From: Propionibacteriaceae bacterium
Lineage (GTDB): Bacteria; Actinomycetota; Actinomycetes; Propionibacteriales; Propionibacteriaceae
DNA length: 9,204 nt
Assembly (NCBI GenBank): GCA_030450535.1
Contig: JAKDIK010000084.1
Location: 1 to 9,204 of the forward strand
Direction: 5' to 3'
Below the pieces are notes generated by a model, which had not been told where the DNA came from, ran no database searches, and saw only the letters and a list, made by a program, of their open reading frames with translations. A program made the translations under genes and the position numbers. Below are positions 1-6,200 of the stretch, piece after piece. Numbering within the stretch: the stretch's first letter is position 1; each line of letters starts with the position of its first letter.

Positions 1-1596
1 GAGGAGATCGTCGCGAACTACCTGCGGGTCGGCTTCGAGGCGGACGGCAGTTGGCGGCTGTTCAGCCTGCGTCCCGACTTCTCGGCGGCGTTCAAGGTGC
101 AGACCGAGGACGACATCACGGCGTCCGTGGTGATCCCGGCCGGGCGCGTGCCCACGGCCGACGCGTCGGCGTCCGACCGCCCCCGCAAGGTCGTGCAGAA
201 CTGCGAGATGCGGCTCTTCCAGCGCCCCGACGACGCGATTCACCGCGGTTACGACAAGCAGACCGAGAAGGACATGGCGCAGGCCGGCACGTTCATCTCG
301 AACTTCGAGCCGCTGACCACGGCGGACGCCCGCGCGATGGTCGACGACGTGCAGGCGTACAGCGAGTTCACCGATCCGATGGCGGGGCTCATCGCCCGCG
401 TCGCGGAGCGGCCGGATGGCGAGCAGCCCGCGTACTTCGTGTGCTCGGCCAACCCGCGCATCGTCAACGGCAAGCGGAGCAAGAACCCGCGCTACCTGCA
501 GGTGCGTCCGGACCTCACCGATCCGGCCGGCAAGGCGAGCGCGGACACGGCGCTTCATCTGGTGCTGCGCAGGCCCACCGCCGAGCCGCTGGTGGCCCCG
601 GTGGACGTCGTGGCGGCCGGGCGGCGCAACAACCCGGCCGAGCCGGGGGTACCCCCGCTGTGCACCTACAACCCGCTGCACTACATGGAACTGCCCGAGC
701 TCTTCATGGAGTTCATCAGTTCCATGACCGGGAAGTCGCCGTCGACGACAGGAGCCGGCTCCGAGGGGGCGATGACCAAGGCGCCCTTCAACGCGCTGCC
801 GGCCATCTTCGACCTCAACACGGCGTTCCTGTCCTTCGCCATCGCGGGCTACGACGGCTGGTTGAGCTCGGCAGGCCACATCGGCCCGAAGGTCCGCATC
901 GACCACGACTTCTCGATGCTGGTGCCGGAGCTGTTCAGCCGCATGACGCCGCAGGAGCGGGATGCGCGCGCCCTGATCGAGCACGGCTTCCTCGAGCGCC
1001 TGACCGACTTCGAGCACGGGGGTCAGACGGTGCAGGCGAGCCGGCTCGGCTACCGCATGAACGAGGCGTTCGCGACCGCCTACTTCGGGCGCATCTTCCT
1101 GCACCCGAACGTCGTCTTCACCCCCGAGATGCTCGCCCCCGAGAAGCAGTCCATGGACACGTTCGCCGAGTCCATGGCCACCATCGTCACCACGCACGAG
1201 CGCGTCGCCAGGGCGTACTTCGACGACGGCACGATCGAGTTCGCGATCCCGCCGTTGCGGGCGCTGCTGGAGGTGATGGCGCACGGCGAGACCGCCGACG
1301 GGTTGAAGCTGAACGACGCCGCCTTCCGCGCCCAGTTCGAGCGCGAGGCGGTGCTCGGGAGCGACTGGTACGCGGCCCGACTGGACGCCAAGCAGGCGGA
1401 GGATGTGCGCCGCTCCGAGCGGGCCGTGGTCAGCCTGGAGGAGTTCCTCGCCAACCCGGACAACGCGGAGGCGGCGGAACGCCTGGACCTCACCGCCCGG
1501 CTGGCGGACACCCGGGAGTTCCTGGCGGACCGTCAGTCGCCCGAGTACCGCGAGACCCTCCGCGGCGCCCTGGGACGCCAGCCGCTCCAGGACTGA
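1..1596 (+). CDS. PPi-type phosphoenolpyruvate carboxykinase (PEP carboxytransphosphorylase), C-terminal part, 5' truncated
   Basis: The frame is open from base 1 to the TGA at 1594-1596, giving 531 residues, so the start lies outside the window. The GTG at 97 is an internal Val: the residues before it (NYLRVGFEADGSWRLFSLR, then QTEDDITASVVIP) read as conserved protein. The centre carries a Gly/Ser-rich stretch, TGKSPSTTGAGSEGA, followed by KAPFNALPAIFDLN and later GPKVRIDHDFSMLVPE. I recognise these as characteristic of the large PPi-dependent PEPCK family. The family converts PEP + CO2 + Pi to oxaloacetate + PPi (reversible) in the cytosol, and full-length members have about 1,100 residues, so roughly half is present. 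In propionic-acid bacteria it feeds the oxaloacetate/succinate arm of fermentation. No break is seen in the visible part. The C-terminal 100 residues are charged and helical. The family call rests on recalled motifs, not an alignment; an unrelated conserved large protein is the alternative. Confidence 0.75.
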   Translation, partial: EEIVANYLRVGFEADGSWRLFSLRPDFSAAFKVQTEDDITASVVIPAGRVPTADASASDRPRKVVQNCEMRLFQRPDDAIHRGYDKQTEKDMAQAGTFISNFEPLTTADARAMVDDVQAYSEFTDPMAGLIARVAERPDGEQPAYFVCSANPRIVNGKRSKNPRYLQVRPDLTDPAGKASADTALHLVLRRPTAEPLVAPVDVVAAGRRNNPAEPGVPPLCTYNPLHYMELPELFMEFISSMTGKSPSTTGAGSEGAMTKAPFNALPAIFDLNTAFLSFAIAGYDGWLSSAGHIGPKVRIDHDFSMLVPELFSRMTPQERDARALIEHGFLERLTDFEHGGQTVQASRLGYRMNEAFATAYFGRIFLHPNVVFTPEMLAPEKQSMDTFAESMATIVTTHERVARAYFDDGTIEFAIPPLRALLEVMAHGETADGLKLNDAAFRAQFEREAVLGSDWYAARLDAKQAEDVRRSERAVVSLEEFLANPDNAEAAERLDLTARLADTREFLADRQSPEYRETLRGALGRQPLQD

Positions 1597-1602
1597 GGAT
1601 CT

Positions 1603-1621
1603 GGTCGCGCTCGGCGCGACC
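1603..1621 (+). terminator. GC-rich hairpin after the PPi-PEPCK gene, candidate terminator
   Basis: A perfect 7-bp stem (GGTCGCG at 1603-1609, CGCGACC at 1615-1621) closes a 5-nt loop, starting 6 nt after the stop codon. No U-tract follows. Hairpins lacking a U-tract are common candidate terminators in high-GC actinobacteria, but termination here is inferred from position and stem strength only. Confidence 0.45.
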
Positions 1622-1624
1622 TGA

Positions 1625-1636
1625 TAGAACCTCGGC
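1625..1636 (+). promoter_or_regulatory. Possible leaderless promoter -10 (TAGAAC) for the MFS gene
   Basis: No Shine-Dalgarno sequence precedes the ATG at 1637. A -10-like TAGAAC sits at 1625-1630, with exactly 6 nt between it and the ATG, so transcription could begin at the A of the start codon. The last base departs from the TANNNT consensus and no -35 is evident. It lies just downstream of the 1603-1621 hairpin, as expected for a new transcription unit. Confidence 0.3.
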
Positions 1637-3145
1637 ATGGGCGAACGCGACGAGATCCGCATCGAGGGACGTGACCGGGTCTTCGACCGCCGCCGCGTCC
1701 TGTTCGTGCTGCTGCTCGCGATGGCGATGTCGCTCATGGCGGTGTCGTCGGTCAACGTCGCGCTGCCGACGATCGAGGAGGGGTTGGGCGCCTCGGCGTC
1801 CGACATCCAGTGGGTGCTGTCCGGCTACGCGTTGGCGTTCGGCATCACGCTGATCCCGGCAGGCCGGGCCGGTGATGTGCTCGGCCGGGGCTCGTGGTTC
1901 ATCGTCGGCATGGTGGTGTTCGTGCTGGCGTCGCTGGCGTGCGGGCTGGCGTCCGACCCCTTGGCGCTGAATGCCGCCCGCCTGGTGCAGGGGGTGGGGG
2001 CCGGCATCTATTCCCCCCAGGTGACCGGGATGATCCAGCAGTACTTCTCCGGGGGCGGACGCGCCCGGGCGTTCTCGCTGCTGGGGTTCGTGGTGGCGGC
2101 GTCCGTGGCGGTCGGACCGGTGCTGTCCGGCACGATCATCGAGGCGGTCGGGCACACCCATGGCTGGCGCTGGACATTCTTCACCTACCTGCCCGTGGGC
2201 GTGCTGGGGATCGTGTTGGCGGCGCTGTGGTTCCCGTTCGAGACCGAGCGGCGGCTGCGTGCCGCGGGCCGGGTCGGACGGCCGCGCGTCGACCTCGATC
2301 CGGTGGGCACCGCGCTGATGGCCCTCGCGGTGACCGGTCTGATGTTCCCCTTCATGGCGCGGTCCGCCTGGGCGTGGCTCTTGCTGCCGCTGGCGCTGGT
2401 CGTGCTGTGGGGGTGGGTGCAGTGGGAACGCCGCTACACCGCGGCCGGCCATGAGCCCTTGATCGATCTGGAGTTGTTCCGATACCGGTCGTTTCGCAAC
2501 GGCATCGCGGTCTCGGGGTCGGTGTTCCTGGGCGTGACGAGCACGTTCGTGGTGGTGGCGATCTTCCTGCAGTCGGGGCTGGGAGCGGGTGCGCTCGCGG
2601 CCGGCATGATCGGCCTGCCGAACGCGATCCTGTCCGGTTTCGCCGCCATCTACACCGTGCGCTTCGTCATGGAGCACGGCCGGCGGCTCGTCATCATCGC
2701 CATCGGCGTGATGATCGCGTCCACGCTGGTGAGCCTGCTGGTCGCGCTGTTGATCGAGTCCGCGGGCATCTCGTTCTGGTGGCTCGCCGCGCCGCTGGCG
2801 TTCATCGGGCTCGGCATGGGCGCCCTGGGTTCCGCCAACCAGACGCTGAGCATGCAGGACATCCCGCCGGTTCACGGCGGGGCGGCGTCCGGCCTGAAGC
2901 AGACCGTGGAACGCATCGCCACCGCCATGGGCAACGCCGTCATCACCGGGGTGTTCTTCCTCACCGTCGGGCTGGCGGACTGGGTGGACGCCTTCGTCGC
3001 GGCCTTCGCCGCCGTGACGGTGTGCCTCACCCTGGCGCTCCTGCTGGCGGTGGGCGACGCGCGGCAGCACCGCCTCCGCCCCAGTTCCAGCCCCGATCCC
3101 AGCCCCAGTTCCAACCCCAGACGCGGCCGACACTCAACTTTCTGA
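1637..3145 (+). CDS. MFS transporter, DHA2 (EmrB/QacA-like, 14-TM) drug:H+ antiporter family
   Basis: A 502-residue inner-membrane protein, the usual size for the 14-TM DHA2 family, which exports drugs or metabolites against protons. TM1 (about 20-40) ends in the family signature NVALPTI. A motif A-like loop AGRAGDVLGRG lies near 75-85, the TM4 stretch AARLVQGVGAG near 113-123, and a motif C-like GPVLSGTI near 160. A cytoplasmic loop with DLDPVG lies near 218, and the late GGAASGLKQTVERIATAMGNA stretch (about 413-433) is typical of EmrB-like proteins. The acidic residue usual in TM1 before NVALP (LDxTxVNVALP) is absent: the protein has MAVSSVNVALP. After the last helix comes a Pro/Ser-rich tail (PSSSPDPSPSSNP), and the final codons and TGA lie inside a 74-bp inverted repeat. 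ATG 1637 is chosen because it opens the typical short basic N-terminus. The substrate cannot be told from sequence. Confidence 0.9.
   Translation: MGERDEIRIEGRDRVFDRRRVLFVLLLAMAMSLMAVSSVNVALPTIEEGLGASASDIQWVLSGYALAFGITLIPAGRAGDVLGRGSWFIVGMVVFVLASLACGLASDPLALNAARLVQGVGAGIYSPQVTGMIQQYFSGGGRARAFSLLGFVVAASVAVGPVLSGTIIEAVGHTHGWRWTFFTYLPVGVLGIVLAALWFPFETERRLRAAGRVGRPRVDLDPVGTALMALAVTGLMFPFMARSAWAWLLLPLALVVLWGWVQWERRYTAAGHEPLIDLELFRYRSFRNGIAVSGSVFLGVTSTFVVVAIFLQSGLGAGALAAGMIGLPNAILSGFAAIYTVRFVMEHGRRLVIIAIGVMIASTLVSLLVALLIESAGISFWWLAAPLAFIGLGMGALGSANQTLSMQDIPPVHGGAASGLKQTVERIATAMGNAVITGVFFLTVGLADWVDAFVAAFAAVTVCLTLALLLAVGDARQHRLRPSSSPDPSPSSNPRRGRHSTF
3079..3113 (+). repeat. Short direct repeat encoding the Ser/Pro tail of the MFS protein
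   Basis: The 11-mer CCCCAGTTCCA occurs at 3079-3089 and again at 3103-3113, with CCCC-AGC/GAT-like units between. The 24-bp period keeps the reading frame and encodes the PSSSPDPSPSSNP low-complexity tail. The pattern suggests in-frame tract expansion by slippage; the tail probably lies on the cytoplasmic side and is likely dispensable (inference). Confidence 0.6.
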
Positions 3146-3198
3146 CGCCAACGAGGGGTCAGGACGCTTCTCTGCTGTCACAAAGGTGAGTGTCGGCC
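3125..3198. repeat. 74-bp imperfect inverted repeat (22-bp arms) between convergent genes; MITE/REP-like or bidirectional terminator
   Basis: The left arm is 3125-3146 and the right arm 3177-3198. Read against the right arm's reverse complement, 20 of 22 positions match, including a perfect outer 12 bp (GGCCGACACTCA / TGAGTGTCGGCC). The central 30 bp is unpaired apart from scattered complementarity, and an alternative small stem CTGAC/GTCAG (3142-3146 / 3158-3162) is possible. The left arm overlaps the last codons and stop of the MFS gene; the right arm ends 22 bp before the dehydrogenase stop on the opposite strand. No clear target-site duplication flanks it. The position suits a bidirectional terminator, while the long near-perfect termini resemble a short non-autonomous element. 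The sequence alone does not decide between them. Confidence 0.7.
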
Positions 3199-3220
3199 TC
3201 GCCGGCCAGGCTCGATCTGG

Positions 3221-4234
3221 CTACGGACGCACCAACGACTTGATCGCCCGCCGCTCATCCATCGCCGCATACGCCTCGGCGATGTCCGCCAACGGCAGCT
3301 CGAGATCGAAGACGCGTCCGGGGTTGATCTGCCGGCTCAGGACGAGGTCCAGCAGGTGCGGCAGATAGGCGCGCACATGCGCCGGGCCACCCTTGAGTCC
3401 CTTGTTCTGCCAGAACAGTTGGTCGACCGGGAGGTCGCCGTGGGGGACGCCCAACAGGCCTATGTCGCCCCCAACCCGGCAGGCGTTCACGGCGGTCAGC
3501 CGGGCGTCCTCGGTGCCGACGCACTCGATGACGCAGTCCGCACCGATGCCGTCGGTGAGCTCTTGGATTGCGGTGATCGCCCCCTCGCCACGCTCGGCGA
3601 TGATGTGGGTGGCACCGAACTCGCGGGCGACGGCCTGGCGGTCTGCGTGGCGGCTGAGCGCGATGATCTGCCCCGCCCCCATCGTCGCAGCGGCGAGCAC
3701 GGCGCAGAGTCCGACCGCGCCGTCGCCCACCACCACCACCGAACTCCCCGCGGCGACGCCGGCGCTCACCGCACCGTGCCAGCCGGTGCACATCACGTCC
3801 GAGAGGGCGAGAAGGCTGGGGATGAGGTCGTCCGGCACCGGCCCGGGCACGACGAGCAGCGTGCCGTCGGCGTGCGGGACGCGGATCCTGTCGGCCTGGC
3901 AGCCGCGGTAGCCGTCGCTGTCGAGGCAGTTGCAGGTGGCGCCCTTGCGGCACGCGGCGCAGACACCGCAGCTGGGGGTGAAACCGCCGACGACGAAGTC
4001 GCCCGGCGCGACGGTCGCGACGTCCGGACCGACCTCCTCGACCACACCGACGTACTCGTGGCCGATCGGGGTGGGCTCCTTCACCTCGCTGATGCCGCGG
4101 TAGCGCCACAGATCCGAACCGCACACGCAGGCGGCGACGGTGCGGATGACCGCGTCCGTGGGTTGCTCGATGGTGGGATCGGGACGCTCCTCGTAGCGGA
4201 CGTCCCCGGGTGCATGAATGACAGCTCCGAACAT
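3221..4234 (-). CDS. Zinc-dependent medium-chain alcohol dehydrogenase family protein
   Basis: 337 residues, normal for the MDR superfamily, which oxidises or reduces alcohols/aldehydes with NAD(P)(H) in the cytosol. The N-terminal GroES-like domain has catalytic-zinc ligands Cys38 (CGSD) and His59-Glu60 (GHE). Structural-zinc cysteines follow the CxxCxxCx7C pattern at 89, 92, 95 and 103. The Rossmann motif GDGAVG lies at about 170-175, and the second strand ends in LSRHADR, where the Ser-Arg pair hints at NADP(H) preference (inference). The TAG stop is at 3223-3221. The ATG at 4234 follows GGAG at short spacing, with GAGGGAG further upstream. It is convergent with the MFS gene and divergent from the truncated HTH ORF. 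In actinobacteria, dehydrogenases of this type often sit opposite a small HTH regulator, which here appears destroyed. All zinc ligands are present, so it should be active; its substrate is unknown. Confidence 0.9.
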   Translation of the reverse strand: MFGAVIHAPGDVRYEERPDPTIEQPTDAVIRTVAACVCGSDLWRYRGISEVKEPTPIGHEYVGVVEEVGPDVATVAPGDFVVGGFTPSCGVCAACRKGATCNCLDSDGYRGCQADRIRVPHADGTLLVVPGPVPDDLIPSLLALSDVMCTGWHGAVSAGVAAGSSVVVVGDGAVGLCAVLAAATMGAGQIIALSRHADRQAVAREFGATHIIAERGEGAITAIQELTDGIGADCVIECVGTEDARLTAVNACRVGGDIGLLGVPHGDLPVDQLFWQNKGLKGGPAHVRAYLPHLLDLVLSRQINPGRVFDLELPLADIAEAYAAMDERRAIKSLVRP

Positions 4235-4263
4235 GGCTCCATTTCACTCCCTCGGGCGGCCGG

Positions 4264-4286
4264 CGGAAAGGGATCGTCGGAAAGGG
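4264..4286. promoter_or_regulatory. Two direct CGGAAAGGG repeats in the divergent promoter, candidate operator
   Basis: CGGAAAGGG occurs at 4264-4272 and 4278-4286, 14 bp start to start. The second copy overlaps the TACCCT -10 candidate of the dehydrogenase on the minus strand (4288-4283). Paired repeats covering a -10 are a plausible repressor or activator site. The binding protein could have been the HTH regulator now truncated next door, but this is inference. Confidence 0.35.
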
Positions 4287-4288
4287 TA
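4283..4288 (-). promoter_or_regulatory. Possible -10 element (TACCCT) of the dehydrogenase promoter
   Basis: On the minus strand, TACCCT at 4288-4283 fits TANNNT and would place the transcript start near 4276, leaving a leader of about 42 nt before the ATG at 4234. No recognisable -35 lies at the right distance. It overlaps one of the two CGGAAAGGG repeats. Confidence 0.3.
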
Positions 4289-4322
4289 ACGACAGGGCCT
4301 CCCTCGCCCGGGGGACGTTCGT

Positions 4323-4334
4323 TAGCGTGGGCGA
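4323..4334 (+). promoter_or_regulatory. Possible leaderless promoter -10 (TAGCGT) for the HTH stump and esterase
   Basis: TAGCGT at 4323-4328 fits TANNNT and is followed by exactly 6 nt (4329-4334) and then the GTG at 4335, the geometry of a leaderless transcript. No Shine-Dalgarno precedes this GTG. If active, the same transcript would carry the carboxylesterase. No -35 is evident. Confidence 0.35.
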
Positions 4335-4502
4335 GTGAACAACGGGATGGACAACAAGGCCGAGGTGAGTGATTTCCTGCGCACCCGCCGGGAGCGGCTG
4401 ACCCCCGAACGGTCCGGCCTGCCCGTGTGGGGAGGCAACCCACCCGTGGATAGCCTTGGATCCGAACGGAATGCCGCGCATCTCGCCGCGCCGGAAGGTT
4501 GA
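4335..4502 (+). pseudogene. Truncated MmyB-like / XRE-family HTH transcriptional regulator (N-terminal remnant)
   Basis: GTG 4335 to TGA 4500-4502 gives 55 residues. The segment MDNKAEVSDFLRTRRERLTP, then ERSGLPVWGGN, matches the start of actinobacterial MmyB-like regulators, which begin with a D-N-x-x-E-V-x-x-F-L-x-x-R-R stretch followed by LPxxGGxRRVxGLRREEVAxLAGV and the rest of the HTH. After GGN the match collapses: the expected arginines and the RREEVA helix are replaced by PPVDSLGSERNAAHLAAPEG and a stop. About 200 residues of recognition helix and ligand-binding region are missing, and I find no continuation in the other two frames before the esterase begins. It is therefore probably non-functional as a DNA-binding protein. 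Its divergent placement against the dehydrogenase is the usual position of its regulator. It may still be translated and coupled to the esterase, whose ATG lies 2 nt after the stop. A short genuine leader ORF is the alternative. Confidence 0.6.
4492..4497 (+). promoter_or_regulatory. Shine-Dalgarno site setting the carboxylesterase start
   Basis: CGGAAG, part of CCGGAAGG, sits 7 nt before ATG 4505 and favours this start over the TTG at 4499. The site lies within the last codons of the HTH remnant, so termination of the remnant and initiation of the esterase occur within a few bases. Confidence 0.55.
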
Positions 4503-4504
4503 CC

Positions 4505-5854
4505 ATGGACCCCCTCACCCCACCCAGCCTGGGCCACCCGACGTGGCACTGTCCCGCCGGCGAGATTCGCGGGTGGACGGACCGGGGGGTTCTACGGGCG
4601 ACGGGCATCCCGTACGCGAAGGCCGGCCGCCATGAGCGCCCCCGACCGGTGATGAGGCTGCGCCGCCCGTGGGACGCCACGCGCTGGTCGCCGTCGTGCC
4701 CCCAGACGCCGATCAAGCGGCCCAGCCTCATTCTGCCTCCGTCGCTGGAGGCCCGACCCGTGAGCGAGCACTGCCAGAACCTGTCCCTCACGCTGCCCAT
4801 CGATGCCGGCGCGGACGAACGCCTGCCCGTCATGGTGTGGATCCACGGCGGCTCCTACACCACCGGCGCCGGCGACATCAGCATCTTCGATCCCTACCCG
4901 CTCGTCATGGAGCAACGGGTGATCGTGGTGTCGGTGACCTACCGGCTCGGCATGTTCGGCTATCTGGGAGCCGAGGCGTGGCGTCCCGCGAACCTCGGTC
5001 TGCTCGACCAAATCGAGGCGCTCGCCTGGGTGCATCGCAACATCGCCGCCTTCGGGGGCGACCCCGGCAACATCACGCTGTTCGGGCAGTCCGCCGGCGG
5101 CGACTCCGTGGCCCACCTCATGATCGCCGAGGGCACGCGCGGGCTGTTCCAGCGGGCGATCATCGCGAGCGCCCCCTTCGGCCTCACCCTGGAGCGTTCG
5201 GCCATGAGCGCCACCATGGCCGAGGAGGCTGCGGCGCTCGACGAGGACTCCTCGGCCGAGGAGATCGTCGCCGCGCAGGCGCACGTCGAGGCCGTGGCCC
5301 GTCCGTTCGGGCTGCGGTCGGCGATGCCGTTCGGCGTCCAATACGGCTTCGACCCCCTGCCCGCCGAGAGTGAGCGCGACGAGGCCTGGTCGGACGTGGC
5401 CCACGACGTGGACGTCCTCGTCGGCTCGACGGCGCGCGAGGTGGCGCTGTTCGCCGACGAGGTTCCGGCGCTGCGTCGCGCGGCCACCGTGCCGGGGGTG
5501 GGACGCGGCCTGCGGGAGGCGGCCGTCCGCACGCTGACCGAGCAGATCTACGGCCGCGGCGCGCGGACCTTCGGACGCCGGCACCATCGGGCGGGCGGCC
5601 ACGGCTATCAGTACGTCCTCGACTGGGGCGCCCCCGGTAACCCCTACCGAGCAGCCCACACCGTCGACCTGCCACTGCTGTTCGGCGACGAGGACGCCTG
5701 GCGCGGCTCGGCGATCCTGGAGGGCAGCACCTGGCGCGACGTGGACGCCGCCGGCCGCACGGTGCGCGGCATCTGGGCCGATTTCGCCCGCACCGGACGC
5801 CTGGCGCCGCGCAGACACAGCGGGATCATCGCCGTCTCGGCGCTCGCCCAGTGA
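4505..5854 (+). CDS. Type B carboxylesterase/lipase (alpha/beta hydrolase)
   Basis: 449 residues from ATG 4505, slightly shorter than the usual 480-540 of the family, which hydrolyses carboxylic esters. The N-terminal core shows TGIPYAKAGR and SEHCQNLSLTLP, equivalent to the family's SEDCLxLNV signature. The oxyanion-hole motif HGGSYTTG begins at His114. The nucleophile elbow GQSAGG places Ser196, preceded by the typical FGGDPGNITLF. The probable acid is Glu312 in GSTAREVALF, and the base is His385 in HTVDLPLLFG, so the triad is complete. The C-terminus stops shortly after WADFARTGRLAP; many homologues run on through a WPxYD-type segment that is missing here, so the tail is short. No signal peptide is seen, suggesting a cytosolic enzyme. 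It follows the HTH remnant by 2 nt and converges on azlD. Its natural substrate is unknown; para-nitrobenzyl-esterase-like annotation would be typical. Confidence 0.9.
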   Translation: MDPLTPPSLGHPTWHCPAGEIRGWTDRGVLRATGIPYAKAGRHERPRPVMRLRRPWDATRWSPSCPQTPIKRPSLILPPSLEARPVSEHCQNLSLTLPIDAGADERLPVMVWIHGGSYTTGAGDISIFDPYPLVMEQRVIVVSVTYRLGMFGYLGAEAWRPANLGLLDQIEALAWVHRNIAAFGGDPGNITLFGQSAGGDSVAHLMIAEGTRGLFQRAIIASAPFGLTLERSAMSATMAEEAAALDEDSSAEEIVAAQAHVEAVARPFGLRSAMPFGVQYGFDPLPAESERDEAWSDVAHDVDVLVGSTAREVALFADEVPALRRAATVPGVGRGLREAAVRTLTEQIYGRGARTFGRRHHRAGGHGYQYVLDWGAPGNPYRAAHTVDLPLLFGDEDAWRGSAILEGSTWRDVDAAGRTVRGIWADFARTGRLAPRRHSGIIAVSALAQ

Positions 5855-5888
5855 CGGCTGCCACTCTCCTTGCCTCGATGGACCCCGG

Positions 5889-6200
5889 TCAGAGGCCGGC
5901 CAGGCGGGCGAGGGCCGCGGCGACGGCACCGACGAGCACGACGACGAGATAGGGCGCGCGCAGCCACAGCGCCACCGCACCCGCCGCCAGGGCCGCGACG
6001 CGGGCGTCCAGCACCAAGGTCTGGCCGGTGACGAAGGCGTTCGTCACGACCAGCGACGCCAGCAGCCCGGCCGTCATGCCGGTGCTCACCGTGCGGACCC
6101 AGGGTTGGTCGAGCCAGTCGGCCGGCAGCAGATAGCCCGACAGTTTGGTGAGATACGCCACCGCGCAGGCGGCCAGCAGCCACCACCACACCTCGCTCAT
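5889..6200 (-). CDS. azlD: AzlD family branched-chain amino-acid transport protein (small subunit)
   Basis: 103 residues, typical of AzlD, the small partner of AzlC in the LIV-E/AzlCD (YgaZH-type) exporter of branched-chain amino acids. About four hydrophobic segments are visible: residues 4-25, 38-57, 66-82 and 85-100. The motif AYLTKLSGYLLP in the first segment and the mid-protein TNAFVTGQ are characteristic of the family. The ATG at 6200 overlaps the azlC stop by 4 bp (ATGA), indicating translational coupling and a two-gene operon with azlC first. The TGA at 5891-5889 faces the esterase stop 34 bp away; I see no convincing hairpin in that gap. Confidence 0.88.
   Translation of the reverse strand: MSEVWWWLLAACAVAYLTKLSGYLLPADWLDQPWVRTVSTGMTAGLLASLVVTNAFVTGQTLVLDARVAALAAGAVALWLRAPYLVVVLVGAVAAALARLAGL

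Noticed and set aside
97..99. GTG 97 as the start of the first gene
   Set aside because: The frame is open to base 1, and the upstream residues look conserved and coding, so the gene is truncated by the window edge.
51..1853. 600-codon plus-strand open frame overlapping the PPi-PEPCK gene
   Set aside because: Arg/Gly/Ala-rich nonsense composition in an alternative frame; it runs through the PEPCK stop and into the MFS gene.
1490..3133. Long minus-strand open frame (547 codons) opposite the MFS gene
   Set aside because: The translation is a low-complexity His/Arg/Gln/Gly-rich string with no domain signal, the usual antisense shadow of a high-GC gene; the plus-strand MFS protein is clearly real.
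4499..4504. TTG 4499 as the carboxylesterase start
   Set aside because: It overlaps the stop of the HTH remnant and lies too close to the GGAAGG site; ATG 4505 has proper spacing.
5855..5888. Terminator search between the convergent esterase and azlD genes
   Set aside because: Only a short CCGG/CCGG match is present in the 34-bp gap and adjacent coding bases; no convincing hairpin.
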